NCBI RefSeq assembly: GCF_000381985.1
Contig: NZ_KB907339.1
Coordinates: 276,970-340,969, forward strand
DNA: 64,000 bases
Direction: 5' to 3'
Source of the DNA: Novispirillum itersonii subsp. itersonii ATCC 12639
GTDB lineage: Bacteria; Pseudomonadota; Alphaproteobacteria; Rhodospirillales; Rhodospirillaceae
The notes under the pieces were generated by a model. That model was not told the origin of the DNA. It searched no databases and saw only the letters and a program-made list of their open reading frames with translations. Positions 44,642-53,221 of this stretch are shown here, in pieces. A program made the translations under genes and the position numbers. Every line of letters begins with the position of its first letter. The stretch's first letter is position 1.

Positions 44642-45111
44642 TCGTTTTCTCCCCGCACCAGAGTAAAGAAGTCCACCCGCGTCGCCGCCGCTTTGGCGGC
44701 CATGCTGTGGCGGGCGGCATCGCGCCGCTGTTCCGCCGGGGTGATCAGGGTGCGGTCAAGGCTGTCGGACAGGGCGGGGTCCTGCATCAGGGCGTCGAAC
44801 ACGGCAGCCAGCTCGGCGTGGCGGCGGTCGCGTCCGGCCACCCACGAAAAACCGGTCAGGCCGCTGTCAAGGCGCACGGCGCAGCGGGTCAGGGTCATTT
44901 CCCCCAGATTGAACCGGCTGCCGGTGCCGCCGGAGCGGGCACGGATCAGCGCCGATCCGATTTCCGGGGCACGCAGAAAGGTATAGCCGGGCTGCTGGGG
45001 CAGGGCGGCGGCGGCGGCCTCCAGCTCCGGCAGCGGGATTTCGGCCAGAATGCCGATCCAGCGCTGACGCGCCTGCTGACCGGCAGTGAGAGGGGAAGGA
45101 GCGGCGGACAT
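44638..45111 (-). CDS. phnG: PhnG, C-P lyase core subunit
   Basis: A 157-residue subunit at the head of the operon. RQRWIGILAEIPLPELEAAA, LRAPEIGSALIRARSGGTGS, RFNLGEMTLTRCAVRLDSG and YVRGxD-like SWVAGRDRRHAELAAVFDAL match the family. I start at 45111 (MSAAPSPLT); the longer frame runs into the promoter region. Regulation is by PhnF, as judged from sites at 45200-45250. Confidence 0.93.
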   Translation of the reverse strand: MSAAPSPLTAGQQARQRWIGILAEIPLPELEAAAAALPQQPGYTFLRAPEIGSALIRARSGGTGSRFNLGEMTLTRCAVRLDSGLTGFSWVAGRDRRHAELAAVFDALMQDPALSDSLDRTLITPAEQRRDAARHSMAAKAAATRVDFFTLVRGENE

Positions 45112-45199
45112 GGGAACTCCATGACGACGGGAAAGGGAGGGGCGACAGGAAAAAGGGACGACAGGAAAAAAGGGACGGAACACCTGAGAGGCCCCGACA

Positions 45200-45250
45200 G
45201 ATCGCGGATTTGTCTAAGGTGGGCGACAACCGCGAAAATTTGTCTAGACA
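45200..45250. promoter_or_regulatory. Two putative PhnF operator sites between phnG and phnF
   Basis: ATTTGTCTAA (45208-45217) and ATTTGTCTAG (45238-45247) lie 30 bp apart in the same orientation. The second is part of a perfect palindrome TGTCTAGACA (45241-45250). The first is embedded in GATCGCGGATTTGTCTAAGG (45200-45219), which nearly matches the reverse complement of 48253-48270. Confidence 0.6.
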
Positions 45251-45272
45251 TCTAAACTAATCTTTTTATATT
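45245..45272 (+). promoter_or_regulatory. Putative phnF promoter overlapped by the operator
   Basis: TAGACA (45245-45250), 16-bp spacer, TATATT (45267-45272). The -35 box is inside the palindrome TGTCTAGACA, so bound PhnF would block its own promoter. Confidence 0.45.
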
Positions 45273-45352
45273 GGCAGTCGTGCAGCCGGACAAGCACCTT
45301 TGCGTGACCGTTTCGTTGCACTGCGTTTTTCCCGTGATTTCAGGAGGATGGA

Positions 45353-46117
45353 ATGAATCCGTCTGATCTGTCCGCCCCGACATCCCCGGCAGGTGTCGAT
45401 CTCAGCCGTGAAAACGGAGTCGCCCTGTGGAAGCAGATCCAGCAGGTGCTGGAGGCGGAAATCGCACAGGGCATCTGGCCGCCGGGGGAAAAGCTGCCGA
45501 CCGAGTTCCAGCTGGCGGAGCGCTTTGACGTCAACCGTCACACCGTGCGGCGGGCCCTGTCAGGGATGGAGGAAAAGGGCCTGCTGCGGGTGGAGCAGGG
45601 GCGCGGCATCTTTGTGCATGAACATGTGATTGATTACATGGTCACCAAACGCACCCGCTTTACCGAGAATCTGCGCCGCCAGAACCGCAGCACCGACGGA
45701 AAGTTCCTGTTCGTCGAAATGGAAGGGGCATCGGAAAAGGTGGCCAAGGCGCTGGGCCTGCGGGAAGGGGACCCGGTGATCTGCTGCGCCAAGGTGTCTT
45801 ATGCCGACGGGCGGCCGATCAACGTCTCGGAGACCTATTTTTCCGCCGTCCGCTTCCCCGGGATTGAAGATGTGCTGCGGGAGTGTGAGTCAATCACCGA
45901 GGCGCTTCAGCGCTGCGGCGTGCGGGATTACACCCGTAAAAGCACCCGGGTGATTGCCCGCCTGCCGTCGCAGGCCGATGCTGACCATCTGCGCCAGCCG
46001 CGCAACCGCCCGGTGCTGGTGACAGAAGGTCTGGATGTGGATGAACAGGGGCGTCCGGTCAGCTTCGGGGCGTCGCGCTGGGCCAGTGACTGGGTGCAGA
46101 TTGTTTTCGAAAGCTGA
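45353..46117 (+). CDS. phnF: PhnF, GntR-family regulator of phosphonate genes
   Basis: A 254-residue repressor of the HutC branch of GntR. The winged helix is ALWKQIQQVLEAEIAQGIWP, GEKLPTEFQLAERFDVNRHT, VRRALSGMEEKGLLRVEQGR; the C-terminal UTRA domain binds the effector. GGAGG precedes the ATG. It is divergent from phnG and upstream of the second phnM. Given the sites at 45200-45250 it probably represses both directions and itself. Confidence 0.92.
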   Translation: MNPSDLSAPTSPAGVDLSRENGVALWKQIQQVLEAEIAQGIWPPGEKLPTEFQLAERFDVNRHTVRRALSGMEEKGLLRVEQGRGIFVHEHVIDYMVTKRTRFTENLRRQNRSTDGKFLFVEMEGASEKVAKALGLREGDPVICCAKVSYADGRPINVSETYFSAVRFPGIEDVLRECESITEALQRCGVRDYTRKSTRVIARLPSQADADHLRQPRNRPVLVTEGLDVDEQGRPVSFGASRWASDWVQIVFES

Positions 46118-46211
46118 TGTTGCAACAATAAGTACATTTTTAAAAAATAAAAAAATACATCATTATTTGAACTGAAGTGATGATTTCTCTTTTGTTCAAA
46201 GGATATGTACT

Positions 46212-47393
46212 ATGTTTGTTTTATCTGGTGGTCGGATACTGTCGGGTGACGGGGTTCTGTGCGATGGCGGCCTGCTGGTCCGCAATGGCCGCATCGACGG
46301 TATTCTGCCCGACGGTGCTGCCGCCCCGCAGGGGGCGCGGGTGCTGGATGTCGGCGGCGCATTGATCCTGCCCGGCATCATTGATCTGCACGGCGACGCC
46401 TTTGAGCGGCAGCTGATGCCCCGCCCCGATGTGCATATGCCGATGGCGGTGGCCCTGCTGGAAACTGACCGCCAGATGATTGCCAACGGCATCACCACGG
46501 CGTATCACGGCCTGACATGGTCGTGGGAGCCGGGGTTGCGGGGCCGCGACGCCGCCCGCACTTTTATCGCCGAGCTGGCCCGTCTGCGCCCGCATCTGGG
46601 CTGCGATACCCGGCTGCACCTGCGCCATGAGATCGCCAATCTGGAAGATGAGGCGGAGCTGGCCGGGCTTCTGGCCTCCGGGCAGGTCGATCTGCTGGCC
46701 TTCAATGACCATATCGACAGTATCCGCTGCGCGCTGGAAAAGCCGGGCAAGGCCGGGGCCTATGCGGCGCGGACCGGGCTGACGGTTCCGGCGCTTTATG
46801 CCCTGATTGACCGCCTGCTGGAACGGCGGGCGGAGTGGGAGCCGTCGCAGGCGCGGCTGGCGGCGGTGGCGCTGGCGCATGGGGTGGCCATGGCCAGCCA
46901 TGATGACCCGTCCCCGGCATTCCGGCAGCAGATGCAGGCGATTGGCTGCACCCTCTCGGAATTTCCCATAGATGCCGCGACCGCCCGGGCGGCACGCGAC
47001 ATGGGCAGCCCGGTGGTGCTGGGGGCCCCCAATATCCTGCGCGGCGGCAGCCATTGCGGGCGGCTGAACGCGGCGGAGGCGATCGGGGCCGGTCTGGGGA
47101 CGGTTCTGACCTCTGATTACTATTATCCGGCGTTGCTGCTGGCGGCATTCCGGCTGGCGCAGGATGGCGTGTGCTATCTGCCGGATGCCTGGGGGCTGGT
47201 GTCATGGAACGCCGCCGATGCCGCCGGGCTGACCGACCGGGGCCGGATTGCCCCCGGCCTGCGGGCTGACCTGACGGTGGTGGATGACAGTCTGCCCGAC
47301 TGCCCGCGGGTGCAGGCCACGTTCGTCAACGGGCATTGCCTGTTCAACGCGCTGGGCCTGCGGGCCCAGTCGGTCAACGGCGCGGCGGCCTGA
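46212..47393 (+). CDS. phnM: Second PhnM-type diphosphatase
   Basis: 393 residues, clearly a PhnM paralogue: LPGIIDLHGDAFERQLMPRP is the metal region, followed by LHLRHEIANL, MASHDDPSPAFRQQ and NILRGGSHCGRLNAAEAIG, TSDYYYPALL. It differs markedly from the operon copy (HGDAFERQ versus HTDNMEKH). It follows phnF by about 95 bp of very AT-rich DNA, so it may have its own promoter. A different substrate or a back-up role is possible. Confidence 0.9.
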   Translation: MFVLSGGRILSGDGVLCDGGLLVRNGRIDGILPDGAAAPQGARVLDVGGALILPGIIDLHGDAFERQLMPRPDVHMPMAVALLETDRQMIANGITTAYHGLTWSWEPGLRGRDAARTFIAELARLRPHLGCDTRLHLRHEIANLEDEAELAGLLASGQVDLLAFNDHIDSIRCALEKPGKAGAYAARTGLTVPALYALIDRLLERRAEWEPSQARLAAVALAHGVAMASHDDPSPAFRQQMQAIGCTLSEFPIDAATARAARDMGSPVVLGAPNILRGGSHCGRLNAAEAIGAGLGTVLTSDYYYPALLLAAFRLAQDGVCYLPDAWGLVSWNAADAAGLTDRGRIAPGLRADLTVVDDSLPDCPRVQATFVNGHCLFNALGLRAQSVNGAAA

Positions 47394-47417
47394 CGGCTGA
47401 AGACAGGTCCGTCCCGG

Positions 47418-48080
47418 TCATCCGGGGCGGACCTGCTGTTCCCAGAAGCGGTACAGACCGCTGATATCGCCGGAAGACAGCAGCGGCACCGCCTGCGCGA
47501 TCCGGTCGTCCGGCCAGTCCCACCATGCCATTTCCAGCAGGCGGGCGATGTCTTCCTCCGCAAAGCGGGGCCGGATGATCCGGGCCGGATTGCCGCCGAT
47601 GATATGATACGGCGGCACATCCCGGCTGACGAGGGCCCGGCTGCCGATGATTGCCCCGTGACCGATGGTGACGCCGGGCAGAATCATTGCCTCCGTCCCG
47701 ATCCAGACATCACTGCCGACCACCGTATCCCCGGCGGGGCAATAGCCGCTGGGGGCTTCGGCATGTCCGGGGGCTTCCGGCGCGAAGTGGAAGGGGTAGG
47801 TGGAGATCCAGTCGGCCCGGTGCCCCTGATTTCCGGCCATGATGAAGGCAACCCCCGACCCGATGGAACAGAAGCTGCCGATTATCAGGCGGTCCACATC
47901 GCTGCGGTCTGGCATCAGATAGCGGGCGCAGTCGTCAAACGGCACCCCGTGATAATACCCGGAATAATAGCTGTACCGCCCGACGATGATATTCGGGTTG
48001 GTCACATGCTCTGACAGCATGACGCCTTTATACGGGCTTTCAAAAGGATTAGCGGGGGTATTGGCGGCAGGGCGGGGCAT
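47418..48080 (-). CDS. CatB-like hexapeptide O-acetyltransferase
   Basis: A 220-residue trimeric left-handed beta-helix acetyltransferase of the xenobiotic (type B chloramphenicol) group. [32 protein letters not shown] and [20 protein letters not shown] followed by [12 protein letters not shown] are classical, with the catalytic His in NQGH. [12 protein letters not shown] repeats follow ([18 protein letters not shown]). I start at 48080 (MPRPAANTP) because this aligns with CatB starts. It lies between phnM2 and phnC; resistance or phosphonate-related acetylation are both possible. Confidence 0.82.
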   Translation of the reverse strand: MPRPAANTPANPFESPYKGVMLSEHVTNPNIIVGRYSYYSGYYHGVPFDDCARYLMPDRSDVDRLIIGSFCSIGSGVAFIMAGNQGHRADWISTYPFHFAPEAPGHAEAPSGYCPAGDTVVGSDVWIGTEAMILPGVTIGHGAIIGSRALVSRDVPPYHIIGGNPARIIRPRFAEEDIARLLEMAWWDWPDDRIAQAVPLLSSGDISGLYRFWEQQVRPG

Positions 48081-48463
48081 GGCAGGTCCACAGTCAGGAA
48101 GGGAGCCCGGAGCGGGGGCAGGAACGGGGGGGTAAGACAGAGATAACGACGACCGCAGACCCTTGCAAGATTGGGTGAAATCCCCGCTCCGGTCTGAAAG
48201 ATGTCGCAGGCAGGGGACAAAAGTGTGATTGGTGCGGTCTCTGTCCTGCTGAAACCTAAACAAATCGCGATCCTGTCTAGGGCGCTGGGCCGGTTGAGCG
48301 GCCTGAAGTTCAGTATTTCCGCCGGTTTATGATTGTTTCCGCATGATTAAACAAAGCTTCACATCGCTGAAATCGAACTGTCACGGATCATCGGTAAGAC
48401 CACTCCTGTCGCCGCCCGGTCTGTCCGGCGGGCTGACGTGTCATCCTGATCCGATGTGGAGTT
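48081..48463. promoter_or_regulatory. Divergent regulatory region between the acetyltransferase and phnC
   Basis: 383 bp without a gene. It contains a PhnF-like site CTAAACAAAT (48256-48265, reverse of ATTTGTTTAG), TGTCTAG (48274-48280) and a possible Pho box CTGAAAT-CGAA-CTGTCAC (48367-48384), two 7-mers 11 bp apart. Confidence 0.5.
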
Positions 48464-49369
48464 GTGCCCGTGACAGCGATTTATGTCTCCAACCTCAGCA
48501 AGTCCTTCCTGTCCGACCGTAAGGCGCTGGACGGCGTATCGCTGACGATTGCTCCGGGGGAGATGGTGGCGCTGATCGGGGCGTCAGGCTCCGGCAAGTC
48601 GACCCTGCTGCGTCATATCGCCGGTCTGGTGGCCGGCAGCCGCCCGGCGGCGGAACAGGAGCCGTCCGTGGTGTCCGTTCTGGGCAAGGTGGTGCAGAAG
48701 GATGGCCGCATCGCCGGGTCGATCCGCAGTGTGCGGGCTGACCTTGGCTTTGTGTTCCAGCAGTTTAATCTGGTGTCGCGCCTGACGGTGCTGACCAACG
48801 TGATGCTGGGGTTTCTGGGCCGTATCCCGGCATGGCGCGGCTGCCTTGGCCTGTTTACCCACGCTGAAAAGCAGAAGGCGATGGACGCCCTGAATGCGGT
48901 CGGCATTGCGCCCTATGCGCTGCAGCGGGCCTCGACCCTGTCCGGCGGGCAGCAGCAGCGCGCCGCCATCGCCCGTGCGCTGGTGCAGCAGGCACAGGTC
49001 CTGCTGGCGGATGAGCCGATTGCCTCTCTCGACCCGGCGTCTTCGACCCGGGTGATGGATACGCTGGCGCAGATCAACCGTGACCGGGGCATCACCGTGC
49101 TGGTGTCGCTGCATCAGGTTGATTACGCCATCAAATATTGCCCGCGCACCGTCGCCATGCGTGACGGACAGGTGGTTTATGACGGCCCGTCGTCGGCCCT
49201 GACCCCTGATTTCCTGCGCGAACTGTATGGCGCGGAAAGCGAGGATCTCCTCCTTGGCCGCACCAGCCGCCCGGGGGCCGGTGAAGATCCGGCCCCGCTT
49301 GCCGCCGGAGACGGCAAGCCCGCTGATCCGTCAGTGGCCGGGGGTGCTCTGGCGATGGTTGCCCCGTAA
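48464..49369 (+). CDS. phnC: PhnC, phosphonate ABC importer ATPase
   Basis: A 301-residue ATPase of the PhnCDE importer. Walker A is [20 protein letters not shown], the signature [20 protein letters not shown], Walker [22 protein letters not shown]-loop [12 protein letters not shown]. Translation appears to begin at GTG 48464 after TGGAG; no ATG is near. The C-terminal 40 residues are a proline/alanine-rich extension beyond the usual end. Confidence 0.94.
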   Translation: MPVTAIYVSNLSKSFLSDRKALDGVSLTIAPGEMVALIGASGSGKSTLLRHIAGLVAGSRPAAEQEPSVVSVLGKVVQKDGRIAGSIRSVRADLGFVFQQFNLVSRLTVLTNVMLGFLGRIPAWRGCLGLFTHAEKQKAMDALNAVGIAPYALQRASTLSGGQQQRAAIARALVQQAQVLLADEPIASLDPASSTRVMDTLAQINRDRGITVLVSLHQVDYAIKYCPRTVAMRDGQVVYDGPSSALTPDFLRELYGAESEDLLLGRTSRPGAGEDPAPLAAGDGKPADPSVAGGALAMVAP

Positions 49370-49462
49370 CACGCCGTTACGGGGGACAGGGGCCCCGCCG
49401 CACTCTTCCCGTTTCTGTTTATCCCTCTCTGTCCGTGTCTTACCCAACCCGGAGACCGTCTT

Positions 49463-50455
49463 ATGTTCCGCACTCTGCTCACGGCTGCGGCCGTTGCCGT
49501 GGTGATGACCCCGGTTGCCCACGCCGAAGCCCTGAAAGAAATCAACTTCGGCATCATTTCCACCGAAAGCACCCAGAACCTGAAGACCATGTGGGACCCG
49601 TTCCTGGTCGATATGGAAAAGAAGCTGGGCGTTAAGGTGAAGGCGTTCTTCGCCCCCGACTATGCCGGGGTGATCGAAGGCATGCGCTTTAAGAAGGTTG
49701 ATGTGGCGTGGCTGGGCAACAAGGCGGCGATGGAGGCGGTTGACCGCGCCAATGCCGAGGTGTTCGTGCAGACCGCCGCCTCTGACGGGGCGCCGGGGTA
49801 CTGGTCGCTGCTGATCGCCCACAAGGACAGCCCGCTGAACGACCTGAAGGACGTGCTGAAGTGCGACAAGTCGCAGACCTTCGGCAACGGTGATCCCAAC
49901 TCCACCTCGGGGTTTCTGGTTCCCAGCTACTACGTGTTCTCCCAGAACAACGTGGACCCGAAGGACTGCTTTAAGAACGTCCGTTCCGCCAACCATGAAA
50001 CCAACCTGATGGCGGTCGCCAACAAGCAGGTGGATATCGCCACCAACAACACCGAAAACTTCGACCGCCTGAAGAAGACCAATCCGCAGGCGATTGAAAA
50101 CGTCAAGGTGCTGTGGAAGTCGCCGCTGATCCCGGCTGACCCGATTGCGTGGCGGAAGGATCTGGACGATGCCGACAAGAAGAAGATCTCTGACTTCTTC
50201 CTGACCTACGGTGCCAACGGCGACAAGGCCGAAGCCGAGCGTGAACTGGCGGTGCTGAAAGGCCTGACCTGGGGGCAGTTCCGCAAGTCCGGCGATTATC
50301 AGCTGATCCCGATCCGTCAGCTGACCCTGTTCAAAGACCGCGCCAAGATCGCCGGGGATACCACCCTGTCTGATGCTGACCGCACCGCCAAGCTGGCTGA
50401 ACTTGATGCCAAGCTGGAAGACCTGAAGGCGCAGGCTGCCAAGGCCGGTCTGTAA
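49463..50455 (+). CDS. phnD: PhnD, phosphonate-binding periplasmic protein
   Basis: A 330-residue binding protein with signal peptide (MFRTLLTAAAVAVVMTPVAH, cut near AHA). EINFGIISTESTQNLKTMWD gives the ligand strand, then FFAPDYAGVIEGMRFKKVDV, AWLGNKAAMEAVDRANAEVF and NPNSTSGFLVPSYYVF-type text (GDPNSTSGFLVPSYYVF). It delivers phosphonates to PhnE/PhnC. The C-terminus is a charged coiled segment. Confidence 0.95.
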   Translation: MFRTLLTAAAVAVVMTPVAHAEALKEINFGIISTESTQNLKTMWDPFLVDMEKKLGVKVKAFFAPDYAGVIEGMRFKKVDVAWLGNKAAMEAVDRANAEVFVQTAASDGAPGYWSLLIAHKDSPLNDLKDVLKCDKSQTFGNGDPNSTSGFLVPSYYVFSQNNVDPKDCFKNVRSANHETNLMAVANKQVDIATNNTENFDRLKKTNPQAIENVKVLWKSPLIPADPIAWRKDLDDADKKKISDFFLTYGANGDKAEAERELAVLKGLTWGQFRKSGDYQLIPIRQLTLFKDRAKIAGDTTLSDADRTAKLAELDAKLEDLKAQAAKAGL

Positions 50456-50555
50456 GCCCTGATGTGATGCTGCGGGGGTATTCCGGCTGGTGTGTTCTGG
50501 CCGGGGTGCCCCCGTTTCCTCCCCAAGATGATGATTTTTCAGACAGGATCGTTCA

Positions 50556-51359
50556 ATGGCTTCCTACGCCGCCACGCCGCCGGTTGCGGTTCCGCATAAA
50601 CCGCTGCGTCAGTCCCTTGGCTATTATCTCGGCTGGGCCGTGGTGCTGGCCCTGCTCGGCTGGTCGTGGGAAGGGGCGGATATGCGCCCCGGCGACCTGA
50701 TCACCTACAGCGACAACATGCTGCTGTTCGGGGCCGGGTTCTTTCCGCCCAAGTTCGGGGACTGGCAGGCTTATCTGAGTGAGATGGTCGTCACCGTACA
50801 GATTGCCCTGTGGGGCACGGTGCTGGCGGTGGTGCTGTCGATCCCCTGTGGCATCCTGTGTTCAGAAAATCTGGTGCCATGGTACGTCTACCAGCCGATG
50901 CGCCGCCTGATGGATGCCTTCCGCGCCATCAACGAGATGGTGTTTGCCATGCTGTTCGTGGTGGCGGTGGGGCTGGGGCCGTTTGCCGGGGTGCTGGCGC
51001 TGTTCATCCACACCACCGGGGTGCTGGCCAAGCTGTTTTCAGAAGCGGTGGAAAGCATGGACCCGCGCCCGGTCGAAGGGATCCGCGCCACCGGGGCCAA
51101 CTGGCTGCAGGAAGTGATTTTCGGCGTTATTCCGCAGGTTTTGCCGCTGTGGGTCAGCTATTCGCTGTACCGGTTTGAGTCCAACGTCAGGTCCGCCACC
51201 GTGCTGGGCATCGTCGGGGCCGGGGGCGTCGGTCAGCTGCTGTGGGAATATGTGCGCGGCTTCTATTACGGCGAAACCGCCGGGGTGATGCTGGTGATTA
51301 TCGTCACCGTCTCGCTGCTGGATGTTCTCAGCCAGCGCCTGCGCAAACTGTTCCTGTAA
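50556..51359 (+). CDS. phnE: PhnE, phosphonate ABC importer permease
   Basis: A 267-residue inner-membrane permease with about six hydrophobic segments. The ABC coupling loop is [20 protein letters not shown], and [20 protein letters not shown] is the family signature for PhnE. Normal single-copy length. It is the third gene after phnC and phnD. Confidence 0.94.
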   Translation: MASYAATPPVAVPHKPLRQSLGYYLGWAVVLALLGWSWEGADMRPGDLITYSDNMLLFGAGFFPPKFGDWQAYLSEMVVTVQIALWGTVLAVVLSIPCGILCSENLVPWYVYQPMRRLMDAFRAINEMVFAMLFVVAVGLGPFAGVLALFIHTTGVLAKLFSEAVESMDPRPVEGIRATGANWLQEVIFGVIPQVLPLWVSYSLYRFESNVRSATVLGIVGAGGVGQLLWEYVRGFYYGETAGVMLVIIVTVSLLDVLSQRLRKLFL

Positions 51360-51373
51360 CGGGAAAACGGGGT

Positions 51374-51395
51374 GCCCCCCTCCCGGGAGGGGGGC
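51374..51395. terminator. 22-bp perfect GC palindrome after phnE
   Basis: GCCCCCCTCCC is followed directly by its reverse complement; AAAAAG follows. On the minus strand the T-run would precede the stem, so termination for phnE is uncertain; it may be a REP-type element. Confidence 0.4.
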
Positions 51396-51573
51396 AAAAA
51401 GCGTGGACAAGATCCCGGCTGGCTCCTGTGCGGGAGGCCCGGCCTCTCACACCCTCCCTTTCGTGTCCTCATAAAAGAAAAAGAGGTCCGGAGATTTTCC
51501 TCCGGCGGGTGGCGGGCAGAGCCCGCCTTTTCTATGGGCGCATGTCAGCCCAGACGATGACAGGAGACTTACG

Positions 51574-52197
51574 ATGACCGCCAAGACTTTGGGCGATGCC
51601 CCGTGGATTGACCCGACGGCGGAGGTGCGGGACTGCACCTTTGGCCGCTTCTGCGAGGTCGGGGCCCGCACCTCGGTCACCGAGACGGTGATGGACGATT
51701 ATTCTTACGTCGTGAATGACAGCGAAATCATTTACACCCGGGTTGGTAAGTTCGCCAACATCGCCGCCCATACCCGGATCAACCCCGGTCAGCACCCGAT
51801 GCAGCGGGCCAGCCAGCATCATTTCCTCTATCGCTCTGAGATGTACGGTATGGGGCAGGATGATGACGCCTTCTTTGACTGGCGGCGATCCAGCCCGGTC
51901 GAGATCGGCCATGACGCATGGATCGGCCATGGCGTGGTGATCAAGGGCGGGGTGAAGGTCGGCATTGGCGCTGTCATCGGCTCCGGCGCGGTGGTGACGC
52001 GCGATGTGCCGGAGTATGCCATCGTCACCGGCATGCCCGGCACGGTGCTGCGCTACCGCTTTCCCGAGGCAGTGCGGGCGGCCCTGCTGGATCTGCGCTG
52101 GTGGGACTGGGACCACGCCACCCTGACGGCGGCGCTGCCGGATTTCCGCAGTCTGACAGCGGAAGCGTTCTGTGCGAAATATGCCGGAACCCGCTGA
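51574..52197 (+). CDS. Hexapeptide-repeat acyltransferase of phosphonate clusters
   Basis: A 207-residue left-handed beta-helix protein similar to the phosphonate-metabolism transferase hexapeptide family (TIGR03308-like). [40 protein letters not shown], and [20 protein letters not shown] show the repeats. CAGGAGA precedes the ATG. It comes about 215 bp after phnE on the same strand, so probably belongs to the phnCDE unit. The acyl acceptor is unknown. Confidence 0.85.
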   Translation: MTAKTLGDAPWIDPTAEVRDCTFGRFCEVGARTSVTETVMDDYSYVVNDSEIIYTRVGKFANIAAHTRINPGQHPMQRASQHHFLYRSEMYGMGQDDDAFFDWRRSSPVEIGHDAWIGHGVVIKGGVKVGIGAVIGSGAVVTRDVPEYAIVTGMPGTVLRYRFPEAVRAALLDLRWWDWDHATLTAALPDFRSLTAEAFCAKYAGTR

Positions 52198-52227
52198 TCC
52201 TTGCTGAAGGGCTAAGGATACAGAAAC

Positions 52228-52265
52228 AGCCGCCGGAGAAGGTCCGCGCGGCTGTCTTGTTTTGG
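52228..52265 (+). terminator. Terminator after the hexapeptide acyltransferase
   Basis: AGCCGC pairs with GCGGCT, with an inner GGA/TCC, followed by GTCTTGTTTT. It ends the phnCDE unit and lies just before the convergent membrane-protein stop. Confidence 0.6.
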
Positions 52266-52282
52266 GGCGGCCAGATCAGGGA

Positions 52283-52960
52283 TCAGTCGTCAAACTCGAT
52301 CAGCTCAATCCGCTGGGCGGTGCCGGGCTTGGCTGCCGGGGCAGCTTCCGGTGCGGCGGCGGCGGCAGGGGGCGGGGCTGCGGCGGCCTGCGGTGCGGCT
52401 GTCTGCGGTGTGGGGGCCGGGGGTGTTCCTGCAGCCGGTTTCGCCGGGGGTGCCGCCGGGGGCCGGGCGGGCTGGCGCGCCGGGGGCTGCAGGTCTTCCG
52501 GCTTGCGGCTGCGGGCGATGGCGGCGCGGCGGGCTGCCTCATCCTTCAGGTTGGTGATATCCTGCTCGATGGTCCCAAGACGGCGCTGGATCGATTCCAC
52601 CGCCTGCCGCATGTCCTTCCGTTCGCCGCGCACCAGATCATCCAGCTGGGCGACGGTTTCTTTCAGGCGGCTTTCAATGGTGGTCAGGCGGCGGTCGTTC
52701 TCGCTTTCGACGCTGGTTTTCATCTTGCTGACGTCTTCGCCCAGCTCGGCGCGCATCCACTTCGACTTTTTGGTCAGCTCTTCCTCAATCTTGCGGAAGT
52801 TAGCCTCCATGTCGTTGCGCATCTCGACCTTGATCTGGTAGGCGTTTTTGACCAGATTTGACATGTACGAGATCAGAAAGAAGCCCAGAACCACAACAGC
52901 GGCGACACCGATGGTGACAACTGTCAGTGTCATGTAGTCCATAAACAAGGGCCCTTTCAT
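52283..52960 (-). CDS. Membrane-anchored coiled-coil protein with Ala/Pro tail
   Basis: A 225-residue protein (start 52960; ATG 52942 also possible). It has one transmembrane segment (LTVVTIGVAAVVVLGFFLIS), then about 110 residues of heptad-like coiled coil (EANFRKIEEELTKKSKWMRA ... RLKETVAQLDDLV), and a low-complexity Pro/Ala tail ending in acidic IELIEFDD. It resembles no enzyme. A scaffold or tether is likely. It stands alone between phosphonate genes and the GS-like gene. Confidence 0.65.
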   Translation of the reverse strand: MKGPLFMDYMTLTVVTIGVAAVVVLGFFLISYMSNLVKNAYQIKVEMRNDMEANFRKIEEELTKKSKWMRAELGEDVSKMKTSVESENDRRLTTIESRLKETVAQLDDLVRGERKDMRQAVESIQRRLGTIEQDITNLKDEAARRAAIARSRKPEDLQPPARQPARPPAAPPAKPAAGTPPAPTPQTAAPQAAAAPPPAAAAAPEAAPAAKPGTAQRIELIEFDD

Positions 52961-53221
52961 CAGCCTGCGGCGTTTGTCGCGGCGCACAAATCCCGATGCC
53001 GCCGCATGGGTATATAATCCCGTCCCTTGCCGGGAAGATCAAGCTGATTGCGGGCGGTTTCCCCTGTTATCCAGAGAATTTAACGCAATCCCCGGCCTGC
53101 CCCGGCGGAGTCTGCCGAATTCTTCTCTGACCGGGCGGCGGCTGTGCGGTCCCCGCTTCGCAAAGGCCGTTTCGACGGGTATAGTCGAACTGTTTTAATC
53201 TCTCTTGCAAAGAGGCATTTC

